Source: Phycisphaeraceae bacterium (lineage in GTDB: Bacteria > Planctomycetota > Phycisphaerae > Phycisphaerales > Phycisphaeraceae). From it: a stretch of DNA of 8,313 nt. A model generated the notes under the pieces. The model was not told where the DNA came from and ran no database searches. It saw nothing but the letters and a program-made list of their open reading frames with translations. The stretch is from positions 1 through 8,313 of the forward strand of contig PUMS01000296.1 of NCBI GenBank assembly GCA_003551485.1, written 5' to 3'. The position numbers and the translations under genes are program-made. This document shows positions 1 through 5,975 of this stretch, piece by piece. Positions within the stretch are counted from its first letter, which is position 1. Each line of letters opens with the position of its first letter.

Positions 1-85
1 CCTTGAGCTTGCGTCGCAGTTCGGCGTACTTGTTCACCGTACGGGCGATGCGCTGGTTGCGGTTGATCGTCGACTTGGTTGCCAT
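1..85 (-). CDS. rpsN: 30S ribosomal protein S14 (uS14), N-terminal part only
   Basis: The first 28 codons of S14, a 30S head protein beside the decoding region, are visible before the window ends. The frame opens at an ATG at position 85 and reads MATKSTINRNQRIARTVNKY followed by AELRRKLK. The motif resembling KYAxxRxxLK is typical of the long S14 form that lacks the zinc-binding cysteines; the short zinc form usually begins with a quite different KxKR/FxVR pattern and reaches its cysteines early. The diagnostic C-terminal half lies outside the window, so the form is an inference. A GGAGG Shine-Dalgarno lies about 10 nt before the start. It follows rplE, its normal neighbour in the spc operon, but after a 104-bp spacer that is long for this operon. 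Confidence 0.85.
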   Translation of the reverse strand, partial: MATKSTINRNQRIARTVNKYAELRRKLK

Positions 86-118
86 CGGCCAGTGTCCTCC
101 GCCGCGCCGGCGGCGATC

Positions 119-189
119 GGGGCAGGGTTGCGGGGGTCGGTGGGTCGGGGGCGGGTTTGGGGGGGGCGTTGCGGGGGGTATTCCGGGGG
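119..189. other. G-run tract (plus strand) / C-rich transcript segment between rplE and rpsN
   Basis: Nine runs of three or more G occur on the plus strand at 119-122, 125-127, 132-136, 142-144, 147-151, 153-155, 159-166, 173-178 and 185-189, with all loops 1-6 nt. By motif this could form one or two intramolecular G-quadruplexes on the DNA strand that is the template for the operon. Read as mRNA, the 71 nt contain 47 C and only 9 G, the composition expected of a Rho-utilisation region. The tract begins directly after the rplE stop codon. Either role is an inference from composition alone. Confidence 0.5.
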
Positions 190-768
190 TCAGCCGGCGG
201 CGGCGGCGGCCGGGGCGCCGCTGAAGGGCATGCCCAGCTCGCGCAGCACGAGGCGAGACTTTTGCGGGTCACTGTTTCGCATCACCAGGGTGATGTTCAT
301 GCCGTGGATGAACTCGGTGTGGGCCATGTCCACCTCGGGGAACACCCCCTGCTCGCTCAGGCCCAGCGAGTAGCTGCCCTGGGCGTCGAAGCTGTCGGGG
401 TTGAGCCCGCGGAAGTCCTTGATCCGCGGGATGGCCAGGGTGATCAGCCGGTCGAGGAACTCCCACATCCGCTGGCCACGCAGCGTCACCATGCAGCCGA
501 CCTCGTAGCCGGCGCGGACCTTGAAGTTGCTCACGCTCTTGCGGGCTTTGGTCATCACCGGCTTCTGCCCGGCGATGGTGGCCAGGTCGCGCAGGACGGT
601 TTCCCGTGCCTTGGCGTTGATCTTGGTGCCCTCGAGGGAGCGGCCAAGGCCCACGCTGATGATGATCTTTTCCAAACGCGGCATGGCCATGGGGTTGTCC
701 AGGCCGAACTGCTGCTGGAGCCGGGGCTTGACCTGCTCATGGAACCGTTGTTTCATTCGGGTGGTCAT
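190..768 (-). CDS. rplE: 50S ribosomal protein L5 (uL5)
   Basis: L5 binds 5S rRNA in the central protuberance of the large subunit and contacts P-site tRNA. The 192-residue product shows the family core in order: PRLEKIIISVGLG (about 30-42), a GQKPVMTKARKSVSNFKVR stretch (68-85) that matches the bacterial L5 consensus, GCMVTLRGQRMWEFLDRLI (91-109), PRIKDFRGLNPDSFD (114-128) and GNYSLGL-like GSYSLGLSEQGVFPE (131-145). It ends LGMPF followed by SGAPAAAAAG; E. coli L5 has 179 residues and stops near the equivalent of PF, so the last ten residues are a small low-complexity tail. The ATG at 768 is preceded by AAGGA at 9 nt. A GTG one codon upstream is possible. It follows rplX by 29 bp. Confidence 0.96.
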   Translation of the reverse strand: MTTRMKQRFHEQVKPRLQQQFGLDNPMAMPRLEKIIISVGLGRSLEGTKINAKARETVLRDLATIAGQKPVMTKARKSVSNFKVRAGYEVGCMVTLRGQRMWEFLDRLITLAIPRIKDFRGLNPDSFDAQGSYSLGLSEQGVFPEVDMAHTEFIHGMNITLVMRNSDPQKSRLVLRELGMPFSGAPAAAAAG

Positions 769-797
769 CACGGTGATTCCTTAGTTCCTGGCCCGGT

Positions 798-1136
798 TCA
801 TTCCTGCTCGACGGGCTGGCGCAGCGTGCCCAGTTGCTCACCGCCCCGCACCGCGATGCGCACCTTCGAGCCATCGGGCCTGGAGACGAAGCGTACGCGG
901 GTGGGCCGGCCATTGGCCACCGGCGAGACGTTGGACAGGTCGATGGGCAGTTCCTTGTTGATCAACCCGCCCTGGGGGTGGCGCTGGCTGGGGCGCACGT
1001 GCTTTCTGCAGAGGTTGATCTTCTGAACCACCACCTTGCCGGCCTTGGGGTCCACGCGCAGGACGGTGCCCTGCTGGCCGCGGAACCGGCCGCTGGTGAC
1101 GATCACCATATCGCCTTTTTTCACGTGCTGGGGCAT
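798..1136 (-). CDS. rplX: 50S ribosomal protein L24 (uL24)
   Basis: L24 is an early assembly protein that binds the 5' domain of 23S rRNA and sits near the tunnel exit. The 112-residue product starts with a KOW motif (about 5-32: VKKGDMVIVTSGRFRGQQGT), followed by KINLCRKHVRPSQRHPQGGLINKE (39-62), which matches the bacterial pattern INLxxKHxxP...GGIxxKE, and then LSNVSPV (67-73). Length is close to E. coli L24 (104). The start ATG has no good Shine-Dalgarno; instead AGCGAGT lies 9 nt upstream, the element also seen before rpsQ and rplP. It lies 39 bp after rplN, in the usual spc order L14-L24-L5. Confidence 0.96.
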   Translation of the reverse strand: MPQHVKKGDMVIVTSGRFRGQQGTVLRVDPKAGKVVVQKINLCRKHVRPSQRHPQGGLINKELPIDLSNVSPVANGRPTRVRFVSRPDGSKVRIAVRGGEQLGTLRQPVEQE

Positions 1137-1175
1137 GGCTGGGTTACTCGCTGCTGGCTGCGTTGGCCGCCGGTT

Positions 1176-1562
1176 TCATACCACCTCGGCGGCGAGGGAC
1201 ACGATGCGGGTGTACTGCTTCTCGCGCAGCTCGCGGGCGATGGCCCCGAAGATGCGCGTGCCGCGGGGGTTGCCGTCGTCGTCGATCAGCACCACCGCGT
1301 TGCGGTCGAAGCGGACGTAGCTGCCGTCGGTGCGGCGGACGGGGTAGCGGGTTCGCACCACCACCGCCTTGCAGACCGTGCCGGTCTTCATGTCGCCGCC
1401 GGGCAGCGCCTTCTTGATGCTGCACACGACGCGGTCACCGACGCTGGCGGTGGGCCGGGTCGAGCGGCCGCGGGCGGTCTTGGCGCCCAGGACGCGGATG
1501 ATGTAGGCGACCTTGGCGCCGGTGTTGTCGGCCACGTCGACTCTGGATTCAACCTGGATCAT
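1176..1562 (-). CDS. rplN: 50S ribosomal protein L14 (uL14)
   Basis: L14 lies on the subunit interface and contributes to inter-subunit bridges; it is also the docking site of the silencing factor RsfS. The product begins MIQVESRVDVADNTGAK, the classic L14 opening, and ends with GTRIFGAIARELREKQYTRIVSLAAEVV, the classic ending. The middle, VCKAVVVRTRYPVRRTDGSYVRFDRNAVVLIDDDGNP, is equally typical. It has 128 residues against 123 in E. coli. The extra residues map to the loop at about 27-40 (AKTARGRSTRPTAS), where E. coli has a shorter GSHRRYAG segment. GGGAGT lies about 10 nt before the ATG. It is the first spc-type gene, only 34 bp after rpsQ, so S10 and spc appear to be one unit. Confidence 0.97.
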   Translation of the reverse strand: MIQVESRVDVADNTGAKVAYIIRVLGAKTARGRSTRPTASVGDRVVCSIKKALPGGDMKTGTVCKAVVVRTRYPVRRTDGSYVRFDRNAVVLIDDDGNPRGTRIFGAIARELREKQYTRIVSLAAEVV

Positions 1563-1596
1563 CGCTGTGAAACTCCCTGGCGGGCCGCAGCGCCGC

Positions 1597-1881
1597 TCAC
1601 TGGTTCTGCGGCGCCCTGGCGACGATGCGCACCAGCCGCCAGCTCTTGGTCTTGCTCAGTGGCCGGCAGTTGACGATCTCGACGCGGTCGCCGAGCCGGC
1701 TTTCGTTGTTCTCATCGTGGACCTGGAAGCGGGTGGCCCGCTTCACGTACTTGCCGTACTTGGCGTGCTCGCGCAGGTACTCGACGGCGACGGTGCGGGT
1801 CTTGTCCCGCCTGTCGCTGACCACCACACCGGTGCGGAGGCCGGCGAGGGGGCGTCGTGGCGCTTGGGGGGTCTGGGTCAT
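1597..1881 (-). CDS. rpsQ: 30S ribosomal protein S17 (uS17)
   Basis: S17 is a primary 16S rRNA-binding protein needed early in 30S assembly. The 94-residue product carries the OB-fold core: LRTGVVVSDRRDKTRTVAVE (15-34), HAKYGKYVKRATRFQVHDENNESRLGDRVEI (39-69) and the near-invariant CRPLSKTKSWRLVRIV (72-87). It is about ten residues longer than E. coli S17, at a Thr/Pro/Gln N-terminus (MTQTPQAPRRPLAG). The ATG at 1881 has no canonical Shine-Dalgarno; AGCGAGT ends 9 nt upstream and overlaps the end of rpmC. The gap to rpmC is only 19 bp, so translation is probably coupled. Confidence 0.97.
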   Translation of the reverse strand: MTQTPQAPRRPLAGLRTGVVVSDRRDKTRTVAVEYLREHAKYGKYVKRATRFQVHDENNESRLGDRVEIVNCRPLSKTKSWRLVRIVARAPQNQ

Positions 1882-1890
1882 GGGCGGGGC

Positions 1891-1902
1891 ACTCGCTTAA
1901 TC
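1891..1902 (-). repeat. 12-nt repeat GATTAAGCGAGT, copy before rpsQ
   Basis: The minus strand reads GATTAAGCGAGT, identical to the copy at 2636-2647 before rplP. This copy overlaps the TGA stop of rpmC and ends 9 nt before the rpsQ ATG, in the position of a ribosome-binding site. AGCGAGT alone recurs before rplX and AACGAGT before rpsC. The GAG triplet could pair weakly with the anti-Shine-Dalgarno; any further role is unknown. Confidence 0.5.
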
Positions 1903-2173
1903 AGGTCTGGGCCTGTTGGGGGGTCGGGCTGGAACCGCTGCCCGCGGCGGCACCGGGGGCCGCCGACACCCGGGCGCCGCCGGCGGCGGCGGCGCGGGCG
2001 CTGCGCTCGGTGAGGAGGCGGGCGATGTCGCGGCGGAGGTTGGTGAACTGTCGCGGGTTCTCGATCTTCTCGGTCACCGCCTGGCAGCGCAGCTCGAAGA
2101 TGCGCTTGCGGATGCGCTGCTCTTCGGCGATCAGTTCCTCGTCGCTGAGGTTTCGGATTTCCTGCGGTTTCAT
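1901..2173 (-). CDS. rpmC: 50S ribosomal protein L29 (uL29) with long low-complexity tail
   Basis: L29 is a small helical-hairpin protein near the polypeptide tunnel exit, next to L23. Residues 1-57 form the normal domain: MKPQEIRNLSDEELIAEEQR, then IRKRIFELRCQAV and KIENPRQFTNLRRDIARLLTE, which closely match the family (KLENPxRIRxVRRxIARxxT). The E. coli protein stops at 63 residues; here a tail of about 30 residues (roughly 60-90) made of Ala, Gly, Ser, Pro, Gln and Thr follows before the TGA. The tail is in the same frame with no sign of a frameshift. GGAG lies 5 nt before the ATG. It sits between rplP (39 bp) and rpsQ (19 bp), the standard S10 order. Confidence 0.95.
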   Translation of the reverse strand: MKPQEIRNLSDEELIAEEQRIRKRIFELRCQAVTEKIENPRQFTNLRRDIARLLTERSARAAAAGGARVSAAPGAAAGSGSSPTPQQAQT

Positions 2174-2212
2174 GACAACTCCATGTTCCGGGGCGGAGGC
2201 CGCCGGGGCGGC

Positions 2213-2629
2213 TCACACGTGGCGCCGCTCGACGAAGCGGCAGCGGAACGGCATCTTGTGGGCAACGCGGACGAAGGCCTGCACCGCCACCTCGCGGGGG
2301 ATGCCGGTCAGCTCATAGAGCACCATGCCCGGCTTGATGCAGGCCGCCCAGTACTCGGGCTCGGCCTTGCCTTTGCCCATCCGCGTCTCCAGCGGCTTCT
2401 TGCTGATGGGCTTGTCGGGGAAGGCCCGCACGAACAGCTTGCCCTCGCGGGCGACGAACTGGCGTGCGGCGACGCGGCCGGCCTCGATCTGCCGGGCGGT
2501 CATCCAGCCGCCCTCCAGCGCCTGGAGGCCGTACTCGCCGAAGGCCACGAAATTGCCCCGCTGGGCGTTGCCGCGGATGCGGCCGCGCTGCTGCTTGCGG
2601 AACTTGACTCGCTTGGGCATCAGAGGCAT
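2213..2629 (-). CDS. rplP: 50S ribosomal protein L16 (uL16)
   Basis: L16 is a late-assembling protein at the A-tRNA elbow that organises the 23S rRNA around the peptidyl transferase site. The 138-residue product shows MPKRVKFRKQQRGRIRGNAQ (4-23), FGEYGLQALEGGWMTARQIEAGRVA (30-54), PDKPISKKPLETRMGKGK (71-88), EYWAACIKPGMVLYEL (92-107) and a FVERR ending. The arginine of the RMGKGK motif, hydroxylated in E. coli L16, is present (R83). Two starts are possible, ATG at 2629 (MPLMPKR) and at 2620 (MPKR). I chose the longer one because related proteins often start MxLMPKR. Neither has a canonical Shine-Dalgarno; the GATTAAGCGAGT element ends 6 nt before 2629. Confidence 0.96.
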   Translation of the reverse strand: MPLMPKRVKFRKQQRGRIRGNAQRGNFVAFGEYGLQALEGGWMTARQIEAGRVAARQFVAREGKLFVRAFPDKPISKKPLETRMGKGKAEPEYWAACIKPGMVLYELTGIPREVAVQAFVRVAHKMPFRCRFVERRHV

Positions 2630-2635
2630 GGCTTG

Positions 2636-2647
2636 ACTCGCTTAATC
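2636..2647 (-). repeat. 12-nt repeat GATTAAGCGAGT, copy before rplP
   Basis: This is an exact copy of the 12-mer found before rpsQ. It lies wholly inside the 39-bp rpsC-rplP spacer and ends 6 nt before the rplP ATG. Its context differs from the rpsQ copy on both sides, so it does not look like part of a longer duplication. Confidence 0.5.
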
Positions 2648-2668
2648 CTGTGTCTGGTCGGTCCCGGC

Positions 2669-3373
2669 TCAGCGGCGGCCGCGCGCCCGGGCGCGGGCGC
2701 CGGCGGCGCGGCTCTCGTAGTCCTGCTCGGTCTTGTCGCTGTACATCCCCTTGTAGATCCACACCTTCACCCCGATGACCCCGTAGGTGGTGCGGCTCTC
2801 GGCGAAGCCGTAGTCGACGTGTGCCTGGAGCGTCTGAAGGGGAATGGCGCCCAGCCGCGTGGTCTCGGTGCGGCCCATCTCCGCCCCGCCGAGGCGTCCG
2901 CCGAGGTGGATCTTCACCCCACGGGCGCCGGCGTTCATCGCCGCCTCGGCCTTCATCTTCAGCACGCGCCGAAAGCCCGCCCGCTTCTGGAGCTGCTCGG
3001 CGATCGACTCGGCGATGAGCTGGGCGTCGATGTCGGGGTTGTGCACCTCGACGCAGGTGATCACCACGTTGCGGCCGGTCAGCTCCTGAAGGTGGGCGGT
3101 CAGCTCCTCGATGTTGGCCCCCTTGGGGCCGATGACCAGACCCGGCCGGGCGGTGCGGATGATGATCTTCAGCTCCTCGCGCGTCCGCTCGATGTGGATA
3201 TCGCTGACCGCGGCGAACGGCGGGCGGCGGTTGAGCCGCCTGTCCAGTTCCCTGCGGATCAGGGCATCCTCGACCAGCAGCTCACCGTAGAGCGCCTTGG
3301 GCGCGTACCAGCGCGATTTGTGCGCCTCGGTGATGCCGACGCGGAAGCCGAATGGATGTACCTTCTGTCCCAT
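2669..3373 (-). CDS. rpsC: 30S ribosomal protein S3 (uS3)
   Basis: S3 lies at the mRNA entry of the 30S subunit and contributes to mRNA unwinding. The 234-residue product (E. coli 233) begins MGQKVHPFGFRVGI, the family signature. A type II KH domain follows (about 38-110) with RPGLVIGPKG; the GxxG loop is GPKG at 82-85, within the normal range. The entry-site helix has KRAGFRR (130-136), with basic residues equivalent to those linked to helicase activity in E. coli. The C-terminal domain has GVKIHLGGRLGGAEMGRTE (152-170) and TTYGVIGVKVWIYKG (195-209), and ends in a basic Ala/Arg tail. The start has no clear Shine-Dalgarno; AACGAGT lies 8 nt upstream. Confidence 0.97.
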   Translation of the reverse strand: MGQKVHPFGFRVGITEAHKSRWYAPKALYGELLVEDALIRRELDRRLNRRPPFAAVSDIHIERTREELKIIIRTARPGLVIGPKGANIEELTAHLQELTGRNVVITCVEVHNPDIDAQLIAESIAEQLQKRAGFRRVLKMKAEAAMNAGARGVKIHLGGRLGGAEMGRTETTRLGAIPLQTLQAHVDYGFAESRTTYGVIGVKVWIYKGMYSDKTEQDYESRAAGARARARGRR

Positions 3374-3388
3374 GTTCGTGCACTCGTT

Positions 3389-3414
3389 GGCCCGGCCGGC
3401 TCAGGGGCCGGGCC
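3389..3414 (-). other. GC hairpin in the rplV-rpsC spacer
   Basis: A perfect 9-bp inverted repeat GGCCCGGCC / GGCCGGGCC encloses an 8-nt loop. It fills most of the 55-bp gap between the rplV stop and the rpsC start, ending 15 nt before the rpsC ATG. No U-tract follows on the minus strand, so it is not a good intrinsic terminator. It might limit or protect translation initiation at rpsC, or be a processing or pause element; in DNA this rich in G and C some such stems arise by chance. Confidence 0.35.
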
Positions 3415-3428
3415 GGCGGTTTGGGTTC

Positions 3429-3767
3429 TCAGTCCTCGGGCTCATCGACGGCCACGGTGATGTGGCTGGTCCGCTTGAGGATCGGGTGGGCCCGCCCGCG
3501 GTCCTTGGGGCGGAAACGCTTGATCGTGGGGCCGCTGTCGACCCGGGCATCGCTGACCACCAGCCGGCGGAGGTTCACCTGCTCGCTCTGATCGGCGTTG
3601 GCCCGCGCCGCCAGCAAAGCGGTCTTGAGAAACACCGCCGCGCGCTGCTTGCTCAGCGTCAGCACGGCCAGGGCCTCATCGACGCTCTTGCCGCGGATCA
3701 GGTTCACCACCGGCCTCACTTTCGTGGGGCTGATGCGGGCCATGCGGTGGACGTTGGTGAATGCCAT
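3429..3767 (-). CDS. rplV: 50S ribosomal protein L22 (uL22)
   Basis: L22 binds all domains of 23S rRNA, and its long beta-hairpin lines the exit tunnel near the macrolide site. The 112-residue product (E. coli 110) has RISPTKVRPVVNLIRGKSVDEAL (11-33), a typical L22 helix pattern, then KTALLAARANADQ (48-60), and the tunnel hairpin GPTIKRFRPKDRGRAHPI (79-96) followed by the near-invariant KRTSHITV (98-105). The protein ends VDEPED. GGAG lies 7 nt before the ATG at 3767. It is 33 bp after rpsS and 55 bp before rpsC in the usual S10 order. Confidence 0.97.
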   Translation of the reverse strand: MAFTNVHRMARISPTKVRPVVNLIRGKSVDEALAVLTLSKQRAAVFLKTALLAARANADQSEQVNLRRLVVSDARVDSGPTIKRFRPKDRGRAHPILKRTSHITVAVDEPED

Positions 3768-3800
3768 GATGCAACTCCGTTGGGCTTCAAACCCGGCGGC

Positions 3801-4091
3801 TTACAGGTGGCCGCGGGCGCGCTGCGCCTTGCTGCCGACGGTGTGGCCGCGGAACATCCGCGTCGGGCTGAACTCACCGAGCTTGTGCCCGACCATGTCC
3901 TCGGTGACGAACACCGACTGGAATATCTTGCCGTTGTGGACCATGAACGTGTGGCCGACAAACTCCGGCACGATCACGCACCGGCGCGCCCAGGTCTTGA
4001 TGGGTTCGCGGCGGTTCTGCTGGTTGAGCATCTCGACCTTGCGGTAGAGCTTCTCATCCACGAATGGGCCTTTTTTCATCGATCGGGGCAT
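3801..4091 (-). CDS. rpsS: 30S ribosomal protein S19 (uS19)
   Basis: S19 sits in the head of the 30S subunit, pairs with S13 and contacts A-site tRNA. The 96-residue product reads MPRSMKKGPFVDEKLYRKVE, then IKTWARRCVIVPEFVGHTFMVHNGKIFQSVFVTEDMVGHKLGEF and a basic end SKAQRARGHL, all highly typical. The frame stays open upstream for about 60 codons, but that extension is Arg/Ser/Ala noise overlapping rplB. The ATG at 4091 is preceded by GAGG at 6 nt. The ATG at 4079 (MKKGPF) has no ribosome-binding site, so the four-residue MPRS extension is likely real. It is 31 bp after rplB. Confidence 0.97.
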   Translation of the reverse strand: MPRSMKKGPFVDEKLYRKVEMLNQQNRREPIKTWARRCVIVPEFVGHTFMVHNGKIFQSVFVTEDMVGHKLGEFSPTRMFRGHTVGSKAQRARGHL

Positions 4092-4122
4092 CTTGCACCT
4101 CGTGGTCTGGCAAGTCCCGCGC

Positions 4123-4977
4123 TCACAGCACGAGCTGGCCGTAACGCTTGCTGCGGCGGCGGCGGATGATGAGGCTGTCGGAGGGCAGCCCGCGCTTGCG
4201 CGTCCGCCCGCCCTTGGCCGGCACGCCCGTACGGGAGGCCGGGGGACGGTTGTGCTTGCTCTTGGCATCGCCACCGCCAAGGGGGTGGTCGTGGTGGTTC
4301 TTGGCCATGCCGCGGGTGTGCGGGCGCCGGCCCATCAGCCGGGCGCGGCCGGCCTTGCCGAGCTTGACCAGCGAGTGGTCGGTGTTGCCCACCTGCCCGA
4401 TCGTCGCCCGGCACCGCAGCGACACCTGCCGGATTTCACCCGAGGGCATCACCAGCGTCGCCCGCCCGCCTTCCTTGTTGGTCAGCCTCGCATAGGTCCC
4501 CGCCGAGCGGCACAGCGCCCCGCCCCTGCCGGGCACCAGTTCGATGTTGTGCACGCTCAGACCCGCGGGGATGTTGGCCAGGGGCATGGCGTTGCCCGCC
4601 GCCGGCTCGCCGGCGCCGCTGGTCGAGCTGACGGTCATCCCGTCGGTCAGCGACACCGGGGCGAGGATGTAGCGGCGCTCGCCGTCCTCGTATTCGATCA
4701 GTGCGATGTTGCAGGTGCGGTTGGGGTCGTATTCGATGCCGATGACGCGTCCGGGGACATCGTACTTGTTGCGCTTGAAGTCGATGAGGCGGTAGCGCCG
4801 CTTGGCCCCCCCGCCGCGCGAGGGCACGGTGATCTTGCCCTGGTGGTTGCGGCCGCCCTTGCCGGGCTTGGGGCGCAGCAGCGCCTTCTCCGGCTTCTGT
4901 TTGGTCACCTCGCTGTGGAGGTTGACCGAGGCATTGCGCCGGCCGGGGCTGGTCTTCTTGTAGATTCGGATGGCCAT
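4123..4977 (-). CDS. rplB: 50S ribosomal protein L2 (uL2)
   Basis: L2 is a universally conserved 23S rRNA-binding protein required for subunit joining and for the peptidyl transferase region. The 284-residue product (E. coli 273) shows the RNA-binding domain with KPGKGGRNHQGKITVPSRGGGAKRRYRLIDFKR (about 37-69), the second domain with NIPAGLSVHNIELVPGRGG (135-153), RSAGTYARL (157-165) and MPSGEIR (177-183), and a basic C-terminal part ending IIRRRRSKRYGQLVL. The usual AMNPVDHPHGGG motif is here AKNHHDHPLGGG (225-236): the essential DHP is kept, but NPV is replaced by NHH and the second His by Leu. AGGAG lies 8 nt before the ATG. It sits between rplW (45 bp) and rpsS (31 bp). Confidence 0.97.
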   Translation of the reverse strand: MAIRIYKKTSPGRRNASVNLHSEVTKQKPEKALLRPKPGKGGRNHQGKITVPSRGGGAKRRYRLIDFKRNKYDVPGRVIGIEYDPNRTCNIALIEYEDGERRYILAPVSLTDGMTVSSTSGAGEPAAGNAMPLANIPAGLSVHNIELVPGRGGALCRSAGTYARLTNKEGGRATLVMPSGEIRQVSLRCRATIGQVGNTDHSLVKLGKAGRARLMGRRPHTRGMAKNHHDHPLGGGDAKSKHNRPPASRTGVPAKGGRTRKRGLPSDSLIIRRRRSKRYGQLVL

Positions 4978-5022
4978 GTTCGGCTCTCCTCATGCCCGTC
5001 CGCGGGGGCGGGCGGATGATTC

Positions 5023-5301
5023 CTAGAACACTTCAATGCGGTCGTCACCGTGCAGGTACACCATGGCGCGCTTCCAGGGCGCCGTTCGCACGTGACCGTG
5101 GCGGGTGCGGCGAAGCCGGCCCTTGCGGATCTGCGTGGCCACCTTCTCGACGCGCACGCCGTAGAGTTCCTCGACGGCCCGCTTGATGTCGGGCTTGCGC
5201 GCCCGCATGTCCACCAGGAAGGCGTAGCGGTTGTGCGTCTCGGACTCTTCGGTGTTCTTCTCGGTGACCAGCGGTCGTTTGACGATCTCGATGGCGTGCA
5301 T
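5023..5301 (-). CDS. rplW: 50S ribosomal protein L23 (uL23)
   Basis: L23 lies at the tunnel exit and is the docking site for trigger factor and signal recognition particle. The 92-residue product (E. coli 100) has IVKRPLVTEKNTE (6-18), containing the family motif RPxxTEK with E14 at the position used for factor docking, then YAFLVDMRARKPDIKRAVEELYGVRVEKV (26-54), the loop TQIRKGRLRRTRHGH and the end WKRAMVYLHGDDRIEVF. The ATG shares one base with the rplD stop (TGATG), and GGAGGTG, the strongest ribosome-binding site in the window, lies 5 nt upstream inside rplD. L4 and L23 synthesis is therefore probably coupled. Confidence 0.97.
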   Translation of the reverse strand: MHAIEIVKRPLVTEKNTEESETHNRYAFLVDMRARKPDIKRAVEELYGVRVEKVATQIRKGRLRRTRHGHVRTAPWKRAMVYLHGDDRIEVF

Positions 5302-5975
5302 CAGGACACCTCCCCGCCCGCAGCCGCGGCGGGCGCGGTCTCACCGGCCTGCTGACGGCAGCGATCGAGATAGCGCTCGAAGGCGGCCCTGTCGGCCAGC
5401 AGGAAGCGGTGGTTGAGCATGTTGAAGACGTTGAGCTGATCGATGCGGATGACCGTGGCATCGTCGACGTTGCGCGCCGACAGCGCGGCGTGGTCCCGGG
5501 TATCTTCCAGTGCGATCAGGCAGGTGCGGTCGACGTCAAGGGCCTTGAGCAGGGCGGCGAAGCGGCGGGTGCTGGGCCTGTCGAAGCTCAGGCCGTCGAT
5601 GAGCTTGACCTCATCGTCCACGAGCTTGGCCAGCAGGGCGTTGCGGCATGCCAGGCGGCGCATCTTCACCGGCATGTCCTGGCGGAAGCTCCGCGGATGC
5701 TTGGCAAACGCCACGCCGCCGCCGCGCATGATGTTGGTCCGGATCGCCCCGCGGCGGGCGTTGCCCGTGCCCTTCTGGCGATAGAGCTTCCTGGTCGAGC
5801 CCTCGACCTTGCCGCGGCTTCGCGTGGCGGCGGTGCCCAGCCGGCGGTTGCCGTGGTAGCGCACGTAGGCCTGCTTGAGCAGGAGGGGGCGGATTTCGCC
5901 GCCGAGCAACTGCTCATCGACAGCGGTGGTGGCGACCTGCTGCCCTTCCATGTTGTAGACAGGGATTTCGATCAT
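5301..5975 (-). CDS. rplD: 50S ribosomal protein L4 (uL4)
   Basis: L4 folds into a globular domain plus a long loop that reaches the exit tunnel; in E. coli it is also the repressor of its own S10 operon. The 224-residue product (E. coli 201) begins MIEIPVYNMEGQ. The tunnel loop is clear at about 52-91: TRSRGKVEG, KLYRQKGTGNARRGAIR and RGGGVAFAKHPRSF. The globular part includes ALLAKLVDDEVKLID (113-127) and DQLNVFNMLNHRFLL (179-193). The last ten or so residues (ETAPAAAAGGEVS) form a low-complexity tail. The ATG at 5975 has AGGTG 6 nt upstream. A GTG at 5984 with AAAGGA before it is an alternative start. A small hairpin and an upstream open frame sit directly before it. Confidence 0.96.
   Translation of the reverse strand: MIEIPVYNMEGQQVATTAVDEQLLGGEIRPLLLKQAYVRYHGNRRLGTAATRSRGKVEGSTRKLYRQKGTGNARRGAIRTNIMRGGGVAFAKHPRSFRQDMPVKMRRLACRNALLAKLVDDEVKLIDGLSFDRPSTRRFAALLKALDVDRTCLIALEDTRDHAALSARNVDDATVIRIDQLNVFNMLNHRFLLADRAAFERYLDRCRQQAGETAPAAAAGGEVS

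Noticed and set aside
79..1026. A 315-codon open frame on the plus strand, and similar ones at 834-1673, 3297-4169, 4093-5019, 5409-6242 and 5998-6942
   Set aside because: All are antisense shadows of ribosomal-protein genes, with biased composition and no recognisable domain or ribosome-binding site.
1916..3460. A 514-codon open frame on the plus strand
   Set aside because: It lies wholly opposite rpmC, rplP, rpsC and part of rplV, whose products are unmistakable. Its translation is Ala/Gly/Leu/His-rich with no family pattern; long antisense frames are expected at this GC.
4092..4280. N-terminal extension of S19 into rplB
   Set aside because: The sequence is Arg/Ser/Ala noise from the other frame of rplB; the ATG at 4091 has a good ribosome-binding site and gives a normal-length S19.
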